Source: Paenibacillus sp. FSL H3-0469 (lineage in GTDB: Bacteria; Bacillota; Bacilli; Paenibacillales; Paenibacillaceae). From it: a stretch of DNA of 64,000 bases. The DNA lies in contig NZ_CP150302.1 of the NCBI RefSeq assembly GCF_038051945.1, positions 6,014,001-6,078,000 of the forward strand, read 5' to 3'. Under the pieces are notes generated by a model. The model did no database searches, was not told where the DNA came from, and worked only from the letters and a program-made list of their open reading frames with translations. Shown here one piece after another: positions 8,874-16,337 of the stretch (positions are counted from its first letter, which is position 1; every line of letters begins with the position of its first letter). Position numbers and translations under genes: made by a program.

Positions 8874-9656
8874 TTGTCAACAAAGCGCGGACGTCTATTA
8901 AAACGCAATTATTTCTTCGCCGGACTCATCCTGCTCATCGGCTTCGGCGGACTGCTCGGCTATGATCTCTACTTCAAGCCTTATGTACTGTCACAGACCG
9001 TTGTCAAAATCAAGGTGGATGGCGGAGGCTTCCTGCCGAAGAATCATGAGCTGACAGCAGAGAATCTCTATCTGGATTCCGTACAGACCAAAGACATCCC
9101 GGCAGGGGTCGTCCGTAGTCTGGAGCAGGTGGAACAGAAGATTACGAATGTCAATTTGACGGATGGCAGCATTCTGACCGAGTCGCTGGTGGATGTAAGC
9201 GAGCTGGAGCCACAGCAGGACGAGGGGATTTTTCCGATTCCCAAAGACGCCATCTATGCCATCAACGGTTCTCTCCGCAGCAGGGATAAGGTAGATATCT
9301 ATCTGGTCGAAGGAGACTTGCCTGCAAAAGAACGCAGGGAATACAGTCCGGCTGCTGCTGCATCCGTAGCTACTCCCGGAGGGGGGCCGGCTTCAGACGC
9401 TTCTTCCCTGCTGGAAGCAGAGGTTCTGCCCGTGGTGCCTGCGCGCAAAGTATTCTTGAGCGGAGTAACTGTAAACTATGTCCGTACGGAAGATAACAAC
9501 GATGTACTTGACTCGGAGAATGGCAACAACAATAACCGTTTTACTTCGACCGGGAAGGTGGCGGCCCCGGAGCTGAAGCTGAAGAAGAGCGATGGTGAGC
9601 TACTGGGAGCTTATCTTGAACAGGGCAAGAAGCTATGGATTGTCCGGGTAGAGTAG
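8874..9656 (+). CDS. cpaB: SAF-domain protein, CpaB/RcpC family
   Basis: TTG at 8874 is preferred because AAAGGGGG lies nine bases upstream; a GTG at 8841 in the same frame has no such site. The 260-residue product has a basic N-terminus, one membrane helix (FFAGLILLIGFGGLLGYDLYF), then a SAF domain (~45-150) with NLYLDSVQTKDIPAG and IYAINGSLRSRDKVDIYLV, as in CpaB/RcpC pilus assembly proteins. A Pro/Ala/Gly-rich insert and an Asn-rich stretch (NNNDVLDSENGNNNN type) follow. First gene of the second Tad-like operon; the tadZ-like gene starts 24 bp later. Confidence 0.8.
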   Translation: MSTKRGRLLKRNYFFAGLILLIGFGGLLGYDLYFKPYVLSQTVVKIKVDGGGFLPKNHELTAENLYLDSVQTKDIPAGVVRSLEQVEQKITNVNLTDGSILTESLVDVSELEPQQDEGIFPIPKDAIYAINGSLRSRDKVDIYLVEGDLPAKERREYSPAAAASVATPGGGPASDASSLLEAEVLPVVPARKVFLSGVTVNYVRTEDNNDVLDSENGNNNNRFTSTGKVAAPELKLKKSDGELLGAYLEQGKKLWIVRVE

Positions 9657-9680
9657 AAGAGCAGACAGAAGGGAGGAGGA

Positions 9681-10751
9681 ATGAACTTGAGAATATTCAG
9701 TCTGGGTATAGATCAGCTGACCATCAACGAGATTAAGCTGGCAGGCTTCACCGTTATAGCACAAAGTGTGCTGCCGGAGCCTGAGCATGCCGGAGGGCAT
9801 CTATTAATGGTAACTAGCGAGCAGGTGCCGGCAGTGGAATTAAGAGAGCTGAGAGGGAGGTATCCGGACTCTTCGATTTTGTACATCTATCTGCAAAAAG
9901 GGGTGCGGGGTTACCAGGCTATACATATGCAGTGTGAGAGTCTGGGCATATCTTTCATGCCCCCGCGATCAACCTCAGCGGCAATCATCGATAAGCTGCG
10001 CTATATGCTCGAAGATGAGCATAAGGAGAGCGGTAATGTAGTAGGGTTCTTCGGCTCGGGGCCAGGTATCGGCTGCACGAGTGTTGCCAAGCTGTTCGCC
10101 AGGAGGACTGCCGCTTCAGGGCTGCGGGTGATTATGCTGGGTCTCGACCTGTACGATCCGGGCTATGACCGGAAAACGGCGGTTAGTCTGGACAAGCTGC
10201 GGCCGCGGATTACCGGTAAAATGCTGCATGATGAGGACTTCAGCGCGCTTGTGAAGCAGGAAGGCTATGCCTATCTGCCCGGGAACTTCGATTATCTAAG
10301 CGCCCAGGATTATCAGGAGGAGGAGATCGAATATCTGCTGGCGAGAGCAAGTGAAAGTGCGGATGTGGTGATTGCTGATTTCGGGTCGATTCCCGAGAGC
10401 GCCGCGTGGTATGTGGGGATGCAGAAGTCGGTTCTGCACATGATCGTCACACACCCGCGGCATGAACATAGGCTGCAGCCCCTGCTGGAGCTGGCCGGAC
10501 ACATGGACCTTCATCCGCAGGACTTCCAGTGGATTATCAACCGCAGCAATGTGGAAGAGCTGACCTCACCGAAGAATCTGGCCCTGCGTTTTGGCAGCGA
10601 GCTCCTGCTGGAGCTACCGTATTATCCATCTTTTCCAGAGAGCCTGCCGCTGGGGAAAAAAGAGCTTCAGCAAGTGGACGATAAGGTCCACGCATTGCTT
10701 GTATCACTGGGCCTCGCCCAGGAAACCCGTAAGAAGGGGATATTCCAATGA
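9681..10751 (+). CDS. TadZ/CpaE-like atypical MinD-superfamily protein
   Basis: The 356-residue protein has an N-terminal receiver-like domain (~1-105) and a MinD/ParA-type domain. The position of the P-loop reads FFGSGPGIGCTSVAKLFA: glycines and Thr-Ser are kept but the signature lysines of the deviant Walker A (KGGxGKT) are missing. LGLDLYDPGYDRKTAV matches the switch region. TadZ proteins localise Tad machines to cell sites and are known to have degenerate Walker motifs. ATG lies behind GGGAGGAGGA. The stop overlaps the cpaF start (ATGA). Confidence 0.78.
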   Translation: MNLRIFSLGIDQLTINEIKLAGFTVIAQSVLPEPEHAGGHLLMVTSEQVPAVELRELRGRYPDSSILYIYLQKGVRGYQAIHMQCESLGISFMPPRSTSAAIIDKLRYMLEDEHKESGNVVGFFGSGPGIGCTSVAKLFARRTAASGLRVIMLGLDLYDPGYDRKTAVSLDKLRPRITGKMLHDEDFSALVKQEGYAYLPGNFDYLSAQDYQEEEIEYLLARASESADVVIADFGSIPESAAWYVGMQKSVLHMIVTHPRHEHRLQPLLELAGHMDLHPQDFQWIINRSNVEELTSPKNLALRFGSELLLELPYYPSFPESLPLGKKELQQVDDKVHALLVSLGLAQETRKKGIFQ

Positions 10752-12322
10752 TGAACAACAAGGATAAAAGCTTGCCGTTGCTACAGAAGCGGGTGTTGTC
10801 CGGATGGGCTCCGCTGGACCCTGAACAGGGCAGGCGGCAGGAGCAGCGGGATGAGAGTTTACGGGCGGTGTCTGGACTCGCGGACGGAACGCAGAGCAGA
10901 CGGCTATTTTCACTGAAGCAGAGTGTACTGCGAACCAGCAAACCTGGCAAAGAAGACTTCTACAGCTTCCTGCACACCATGAAAAGTGAAATGAACGCCG
11001 GGCTGGAGCGTGAGGATGACGGGTATTTCGAACTGAATGCGAAGGCGCTGGTTGGTGATCCGCAGGCAGTCAGCTTTTTCATGAACGAGATTGAGAAATA
11101 TCTGCGCAGGACCCCGTTTACCGGAAAAGTGCCGGAGGCTTACCGCACAGCCGCTGAAGCGCTGTTTCATGAATGGAAGGGCTTCGGCCCCGCCTACCGC
11201 TGGTTCACAGACCGGGCCTACAGCGAATCTACCGGATTGCAGATGATCGGACGGCAAATTTTTTATAACCATCAGGGCAGGTTTGTAGCGTATCCCTATG
11301 AGATGCCTTCGCTCGACCGGGTGGAGCAGCTTAAGCGCTCTCTCCTCAAAAGCGATCCGGGCAAGAAGCTGAACAAGGATAATCCTTCTGTTGAATTCAA
11401 AATGGATGATCCCCTCTGGCCCGGCCGGTTCATCCGTCTAGCTATCTGGGTCTCGCCAAGGGTCTGGGAGGGCTTCACTACCATCTCACTGCGGCGGCAG
11501 GTCGTGGAATTTCTGGATCTGGATGATCAGGCCGGTACGGAATGTATTCCTGCGGAAGCGATTGAGCTGATTCGTGCGCTTACCGGGACGTTTCGCAACA
11601 CGATTATCGCGGGGGCCGTAGGCTCGGGTAAAACCACTTTTGCCAACACGATTGTCGGCGAGCAGCTGCTCGGCTCCTCTTCCTGCATGGGCGTTGTGAT
11701 GATCGAGAAGCATCCGGAGTCGATTTTACCTTATCAGATCAAAGGCCACCGGATTATTCCCATTCAGGCTTCCAATGAGGAATTGATGGAGGTTGGAGTG
11801 GAGTCGCTGCGGCATGACCCGAACATTCTCTACATGACAGAAATGAGATATAACGAGTGGGAATTCTATCTGTGGAGCGGCGAGAAGGGCTATGACGGCA
11901 TTACGGGCACCTTTCATACCGTAGATTCGGAGGATATTCCTTATCAGGGGGCGTTCGCTGTATCTACGCGGATTGGCGGCAGTCTGAAGGGGCATTTAAT
12001 CTCAGCGCTGAAATCCTGTGAGCTGGTGTTCATTCTGGAGAGTGTTCCGGATGGTAAGAAGCGGCTCGCACGGATCTCCGAGGTCTTTTATGAAGAGGCC
12101 AGTAATTCGGTCTTCGCGAACGATCTGATGCGCTGGGAACCGGAGCAGGCGGGCTGGACCTATAATGACAAGCTGACCCAAGCGCTGATCGCGAAGATGA
12201 AGAAGAAGAATGCCAGAGCGGCACGGATGCTGCTGCAAGAGCTTGGACATCTCGCTGCACAGAAACCCATGACTGATCCGCTGAAGGAAAGTCTAAAGTC
12301 CAAAATCGTTTTGAATGAATGA
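10748..12322 (+). CDS. cpaF: CpaF/TadA family secretion ATPase
   Basis: The 524-residue cytoplasmic motor powers pilin polymerisation. Walker A, GAVGSGKTTFANTI, lies near residue 290. The Asp/Walker B region is NILYMTEMRYNEWEFYLWSG in place of the usual GEVRG, and GITGTFHTVDSEDIPYQGA corresponds to the family's ATIHA box. The N-terminal half (~50-260) has the helical CpaF arrangement, and the C-terminal ~90 residues are basic and helical. It overlaps the tadZ-like stop by four bases. The divergent Walker B region suggests a Bacillota-specific branch. Confidence 0.85.
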   Translation: MMNNKDKSLPLLQKRVLSGWAPLDPEQGRRQEQRDESLRAVSGLADGTQSRRLFSLKQSVLRTSKPGKEDFYSFLHTMKSEMNAGLEREDDGYFELNAKALVGDPQAVSFFMNEIEKYLRRTPFTGKVPEAYRTAAEALFHEWKGFGPAYRWFTDRAYSESTGLQMIGRQIFYNHQGRFVAYPYEMPSLDRVEQLKRSLLKSDPGKKLNKDNPSVEFKMDDPLWPGRFIRLAIWVSPRVWEGFTTISLRRQVVEFLDLDDQAGTECIPAEAIELIRALTGTFRNTIIAGAVGSGKTTFANTIVGEQLLGSSSCMGVVMIEKHPESILPYQIKGHRIIPIQASNEELMEVGVESLRHDPNILYMTEMRYNEWEFYLWSGEKGYDGITGTFHTVDSEDIPYQGAFAVSTRIGGSLKGHLISALKSCELVFILESVPDGKKRLARISEVFYEEASNSVFANDLMRWEPEQAGWTYNDKLTQALIAKMKKKNARAARMLLQELGHLAAQKPMTDPLKESLKSKIVLNE

Positions 12323-12337
12323 GAGGAGGGAGTGCCT

Positions 12338-13387
12338 GTGGAGCTGCTGTTCTATATCATCCAGTTTGTGCTTCATCTGCTTGTTGCAGGCGGACTCTGG
12401 CTGCTGGTCAAGCCGTTGATCGAGCGGCATCTATGGCAGTGGGGGCAAAAGCTGGATCTGCGGATGAATCTGCGAATGAGCTTGTTCGGCAAGAGGGTCA
12501 GCAGCGCGAAGAGGAAAATGTGGCTGTACCGCCATCTGGATGATCTGCTGTATTTTGCCCATAAGCGATACGAGCCGGGCATCAGTGTGCTGCGCTTTGT
12601 CACCCGTTCGGGGATGCTGTTCCTCGGGGTATTCCTGTCGAGTCTGCTGACCCTTAGAGAGCTGCCGGGGCAGATGAGCTTCAGCAATCCTTTTCTGGAG
12701 GGCATGGTGTTGAATGACGGTGCACCTGTGGCGAATGCCTGGCGGCTTCCCTTGTTCCTGGCGGTTCTCTCGGCCTGTATTCCTTATCTGCGGATGAGAT
12801 ATGCCTATGCCCAGCGCAAGGTGCGGGGGAGCTACGATCTGCTCGATGTGATCAAAATCGCCACCAAATTCACGCATTTGTCTGCGGACTCCATTTTGTC
12901 CAAAACCAGTGACTTGCTGCCGGTGGAGAATGTACTGAAGACGCCCTTGAGGCTGCTGGGGGCAGCGTTCGCTGGCTATAGCAATGAACAAGAGCTGAAT
13001 GAGGAAGCCGGGCGTTTTGCTGGAGCGATTGGCACGACGTTTGCCGTTGAGTTCGTATCTGATCTGCTCTATTGCGAGAAGGAGGGCACCCGTTATCTCA
13101 AAAGCTCGCTCATGACGCTTAACCGCTCCATGGAGCTGCAACGGGAGACTATTCTGACAGTAAAGGCCAGCAGCAGGGATGCGATCAGCCTGGGACTGTA
13201 CGGTAATCTGGTTGTGCTGGTATCTTCTGTGGGAACGTTCATGTACATGCTGAAGCCGGATGTGTATTTCAAATTGCAGTTCGAAACAACGATTGGACTT
13301 ACATTTATGATGGTGATCCTTACGGGCTTATTCATCTCGTTCATGATCAGTACCATCCTTGCCAGACCCAGACTGGACTACCATTAA
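12338..13387 (+). CDS. tadB: TadB-like inner membrane platform protein
   Basis: GTG at 12338 sits about seven bases after GAGGAGGG; the upstream in-frame GTG at 12332 is too close to it. The 349-residue product has two N-terminal membrane segments (LLFYIIQFVLHLLVAGGLWLLV and GMLFLGVFLSSLL), a cytoplasmic helical domain, and two C-terminal helices (LGLYGNLVVLVSSVGTFMYM and LTFMMVILTGLFISFMIST). This is the T2SSF/TadB layout of a platform protein that works with CpaF. Sequence similarity to canonical TadB is weak, so the assignment leans on position between cpaF and tadC. Confidence 0.68.
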   Translation: MELLFYIIQFVLHLLVAGGLWLLVKPLIERHLWQWGQKLDLRMNLRMSLFGKRVSSAKRKMWLYRHLDDLLYFAHKRYEPGISVLRFVTRSGMLFLGVFLSSLLTLRELPGQMSFSNPFLEGMVLNDGAPVANAWRLPLFLAVLSACIPYLRMRYAYAQRKVRGSYDLLDVIKIATKFTHLSADSILSKTSDLLPVENVLKTPLRLLGAAFAGYSNEQELNEEAGRFAGAIGTTFAVEFVSDLLYCEKEGTRYLKSSLMTLNRSMELQRETILTVKASSRDAISLGLYGNLVVLVSSVGTFMYMLKPDVYFKLQFETTIGLTFMMVILTGLFISFMISTILARPRLDYH

Positions 13388-13395
13388 GGTGATGA

Positions 13396-14268
13396 ATGAT
13401 GGATAGATTACTACTTTTGATAGCTGTAACAGGTATTGTGTATCTTGCTTTGTTGGTCTTTGTCAGCAGCAGCAGCCGTCAGGAACGGTATGTGCTCCGT
13501 CTGGGCCAGCAGTGGAAGGCCTTCGGTGAACGTGTGCACAATGAGCGGCTGCAGCAATTGCTGGGCCAAAGCGGACTCTCTATATCCGCAGCCAAAATCA
13601 CATTATTCCGCTATACGGCGGCCTTCCTCTATCTGCTGGTTCAGGCAACGGGAGGTTTCGTGCGCTCAGAGCCAATGTCCATATACGATCCTCTGATTGC
13701 GCTGCTGATTCTTGTAATTACCAGTCCGCAGCGGGTGCTGCCGTTCGGTTGGGTGCTGAGCTGGCTGCATCAGAAGACGCTGATTCAAAAGGATGGGGAG
13801 CTGATCTCTTTCATCCGTCTTTATGAGAACAACCGGCTGCGCAAACGGGGATATGTGGAATTTGGCGCCTTCTGCGCCGGGACGGCCAACCATTTCAGTT
13901 ATATCCGTCAGGATCTGTATGAGCTTTCGGAGCGGGCGGTGGATGAGGGAACGGAGCGGGCCATTGAATGGTTTTGCAGCAAATTCCCCGAGAACCACAT
14001 GTTTATCAATGATATCCGCTCGATTCTGCTGGCGACAGAAGGGATGGACGATGACCATGAAGCAGCGAAGTATCTGCAGGAGCAGGGCAAAATTATCACC
14101 AAAATCTCTAGTGACCAATATCTGAAAAAGTGGTCCTTTATCGGGGACATTTCCACGATCATTAATGTTGTTCCGTCAATCGCTACCTTTCTGATGATTG
14201 TGTCGCTGGCCATGCAGTACATTATGCTGATCAAAGGGAATTTTAACGGCGTAGGGATGTTTCAGTGA
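13396..14268 (+). CDS. tadC: TadC-like membrane platform protein
   Basis: A 290-residue protein with an N-terminal membrane helix, a middle pair of hydrophobic segments (~70-115), a cytoplasmic helical region and a C-terminal hydrophobic end (SIATFLMIVSLAMQYIMLIKG). It begins 8 bp after tadB behind AAGGTGATGA. Its size and place match TadC, the second platform protein of Tad systems. No diagnostic motif is visible, so the call rests on topology and gene order. Confidence 0.65.
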   Translation: MMDRLLLLIAVTGIVYLALLVFVSSSSRQERYVLRLGQQWKAFGERVHNERLQQLLGQSGLSISAAKITLFRYTAAFLYLLVQATGGFVRSEPMSIYDPLIALLILVITSPQRVLPFGWVLSWLHQKTLIQKDGELISFIRLYENNRLRKRGYVEFGAFCAGTANHFSYIRQDLYELSERAVDEGTERAIEWFCSKFPENHMFINDIRSILLATEGMDDDHEAAKYLQEQGKIITKISSDQYLKKWSFIGDISTIINVVPSIATFLMIVSLAMQYIMLIKGNFNGVGMFQ

Positions 14269-14314
14269 TCAATTTAGGTAGAGTGACAGCAAGAAAAAGA
14301 ATCAAATGAAATTT

Positions 14315-14342
14315 TTGTTATATCCAAGCAGCTATTTAAAAT
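14315..14342 (+). promoter_or_regulatory. Possible promoter for the mini-pilin genes
   Basis: TTGTTA (14315-14320) and TAAAAT (14337-14342) are spaced by 16 bp in an AT-rich stretch that contrasts with the flanking genes. An internal promoter would raise expression of the small pilin-like genes above that of the assembly machinery, as is common for pilins. Confidence 0.38.
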
Positions 14343-14368
14343 ATAAAATCAAAAGGGAGATATTAACA

Positions 14369-14578
14369 ATGAAAAAAGACGCTATTTCGACTGGTTTGTT
14401 TATCGCTATCGGGTTCCTATGTGTGGCTATCGTAATTGCTGTATTGATTCCTGTGGTGCGGGACGTAATCGATAAGGCAGATGACAACAGACCTGAAATC
14501 CCAAAGGTTAGTCTGGTTCAGCCCGCAGATTCTGTGGAAGCGGCAGTAACGTATACACTCGGAAGTCCTTTGGTTTAA
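14369..14578 (+). CDS. Small pilin-like membrane peptide 1
   Basis: ATG at 14369 has AAAGGGAG eleven bases upstream; an ATG at 14306 in frame has no such site. The 69-residue product begins MKKDAISTGLFIAIGFLCVA, a short charged head and one long hydrophobic helix, then a soluble tail (DKADDNRPEIPK...). Size, single helix and position after tadC match Flp-type major pilins, although the classic Flp processing motif is not obvious. The next gene is a paralogue. Confidence 0.65.
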   Translation: MKKDAISTGLFIAIGFLCVAIVIAVLIPVVRDVIDKADDNRPEIPKVSLVQPADSVEAAVTYTLGSPLV

Positions 14579-14583
14579 TTGAG

Positions 14584-14727
14584 ATGAAGAAGGACTCGAT
14601 TTCCGTCGCGTTGTTTCTGGCTATTGGCTTTGTGATTGCCGGGATTTTTATCGCTGGGGCTACAAGCATTATCGGCGGCAGCCAGGATGATATTATCACC
14701 CATGTCAAAGCTGTCGAGAAGTATTAA
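14584..14727 (+). CDS. Small pilin-like membrane peptide 2
   Basis: A 47-residue ORF, five bp after peptide 1 and too short for usual length cut-offs. It begins MKKDSISVALFLAIGFVIAG, sharing MKKD, IS, LF and AIGF with peptide 1, so the two are tandem paralogues. The tail is GGSQDDIITHVKAVEKY. Its own ribosome binding site is weak, which suggests translational coupling with peptide 1. Probably a second Flp-like pilin or pseudopilin. Confidence 0.65.
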   Translation: MKKDSISVALFLAIGFVIAGIFIAGATSIIGGSQDDIITHVKAVEKY

Positions 14728-14742
14728 AAGGAGGCGCTGCGC

Positions 14743-15123
14743 TTGAAGGCAACCGTCCTCCGGGCCTTGTTCATGTGGCTGGTGCTGTTCATTATCCTGC
14801 AGCCGATTTTTACGTATATCGATTATCTGCTCGATCTGCAGGTCAAAGCCAACACCTCGTATATTACGCAAAAGGCGGCGACAGAAGGGAAGGTCACTGC
14901 CTCCATGAAGGCAGAGGTCATCTCGAACCTGAAGGCTGTAGGTTTTCCTGAAGGCTCGATTAAGATCACGAGCGGAACAGAAGTGATTCTTGAGCGCAAA
15001 CAGCGGATTGATGTATATGTGACTGCGCCGCGGGTGAACCTGTTTCCCTACAATTTCTCCGGCGTATCCCAGCCGACCCAGTACTATGGACATGGCTCGA
15101 TCATGAGTGAATATCTCGATTAA
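14743..15123 (+). CDS. Small Tad-cluster membrane protein (pseudopilin-like)
   Basis: TTG at 14743 lies nine bases after AAAAGGAGG. The 126-residue protein has an N-terminal helix (LRALFMWLVLFIILQPIFTY) and a soluble domain of mixed strands and helices. I do not recognise the family. Its N-terminal helix, size and place between the mini-pilins and another short-helix protein suggest a minor pseudopilin of this operon. Confidence 0.55.
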   Translation: MKATVLRALFMWLVLFIILQPIFTYIDYLLDLQVKANTSYITQKAATEGKVTASMKAEVISNLKAVGFPEGSIKITSGTEVILERKQRIDVYVTAPRVNLFPYNFSGVSQPTQYYGHGSIMSEYLD

Positions 15124-15143
15124 TTAAGGGATGAAGCTAACCT

Positions 15144-15641
15144 ATGGATTATATTATTAAGCTGGCCTTTGTCCTGTTGATCTTTATTTATTCCTGGTTT
15201 TTTCAGATTCAGAATCAGGAATGGGACCAGGTACGCAGCATGCTTAAGGATGCCAATAATATGGCTGTCCATGACGCATCTCAGAAGTTGAACGAAGCAG
15301 CGAGGGGCCAAGGCCGTCTGGTCATTGACCCCGCTGAGGCTTATGCCACCTTCCGTCACACCCTGCAGAGTAATCTGGGACTGGATGACGGCTTATCCCC
15401 CTTAGCGGGGAGCCGGCTTCAGGCTCAAGTGAAGATCGTCAAGTTCGACATCGTGGATGAAGCAACAGGTACTACTTTTCCAATGCTCTATGAGGACAGT
15501 ACTTACGGTATCACCAAATACATACAAGGTCCTTCGGTCATCGCCGTTATTCAAACGCAGCACCCGGTGCTGATCTCCAGAAGCAAGGTCCAAGAGGCCA
15601 TCACGGTACCGGCAGTTCAGGAATATAGAATGAACCGGTAA
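15144..15641 (+). CDS. Small Tad-cluster membrane-anchored protein
   Basis: A 165-residue product: an N-terminal hydrophobic helix (IIKLAFVLLIFIYSWFF), an amphipathic segment, then an extracellular-type domain. The layout resembles a TadE-like or TadG-like minor pilin, but the usual Glu+5 pattern is not evident. Its start follows AAGGGATGAAG 20 bp after the previous stop. Last gene of the assembly operon before the secreted-protein genes. Function unknown. Confidence 0.55.
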   Translation: MDYIIKLAFVLLIFIYSWFFQIQNQEWDQVRSMLKDANNMAVHDASQKLNEAARGQGRLVIDPAEAYATFRHTLQSNLGLDDGLSPLAGSRLQAQVKIVKFDIVDEATGTTFPMLYEDSTYGITKYIQGPSVIAVIQTQHPVLISRSKVQEAITVPAVQEYRMNR

Positions 15642-15704
15642 AAACATCCGCCTGATACGGGTGATAAAGGTGCAAAACTATGAAAACTAAGGGAGAGTTT
15701 AATT

Positions 15705-16337
15705 ATGACGAAGTTGAAGATTAGCAAGACATTGGCGGGGAAAACCGTAGTAAAAGCTTTTCTGGCAGTGGCGTTGTTGGCCGGTCCGGCTGCTGGTTCA
15801 GTAGGGGATGTTAGTGCTGCGGGGGTGAAGGCTACGGCGGCTCCGGTGATGACAGATAACTTGGCTAAATTCGGACTGAAGAAGGCAATGGACCTGCCAG
15901 TCACTCTTGAATCGGAAGGATTGAGTTATACACTTCATAAGATTATGATTTATGATTTTAAGTCTCCTGAGGTGAAGAAGCTTCAGAAGTTGTATGGGTT
16001 TCAGGATTTTACTAGCATAATTGATAGACCTAAATATTTTATTTGGACGAAAGTGACTTTAGAGAATAAAACAAATAGAAAAATGCATGGTGGTGGTAAT
16101 GATATTAACATAATTATTCCGTTCACCTTTAAGACTGGGCAAATGACCGATGCGCTATGGCCTGAAAAGTTAGCATCAAAAACTAATAGTAAGGAAGCGT
16201 TATGGACCTATGATTTAAAACCAGGAGAAAAAATCACTTCATATCTTGCATATGCTTATGCGGGTGATTTTGATTACTTTGCTATCCGATTGTTTTATGG
16301 TAAAAACTTTGTAGAAAAGTATGTGGTATCTGAATGA
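15705..16337 (+). CDS. Secreted hypothetical protein (DUF4352-like fold suspected)
   Basis: A 210-residue protein with a Sec-type signal peptide (AFLAVALLAGPAAGSVGDVSAAG). The mature part has YFIWTKVTLENKTNRKM and EALWTYDLKPGEKITSYLAY, a pattern like the Ig-fold DUF4352 group of secreted Bacillota proteins; this is only a resemblance. From about base 15940 the gene becomes markedly AT-rich, unlike its start. ATG follows AAGGGAGAG. The stop overlaps the next start (ATGA), so expression of the two is coupled. Confidence 0.6.
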   Translation: MTKLKISKTLAGKTVVKAFLAVALLAGPAAGSVGDVSAAGVKATAAPVMTDNLAKFGLKKAMDLPVTLESEGLSYTLHKIMIYDFKSPEVKKLQKLYGFQDFTSIIDRPKYFIWTKVTLENKTNRKMHGGGNDINIIIPFTFKTGQMTDALWPEKLASKTNSKEALWTYDLKPGEKITSYLAYAYAGDFDYFAIRLFYGKNFVEKYVVSE

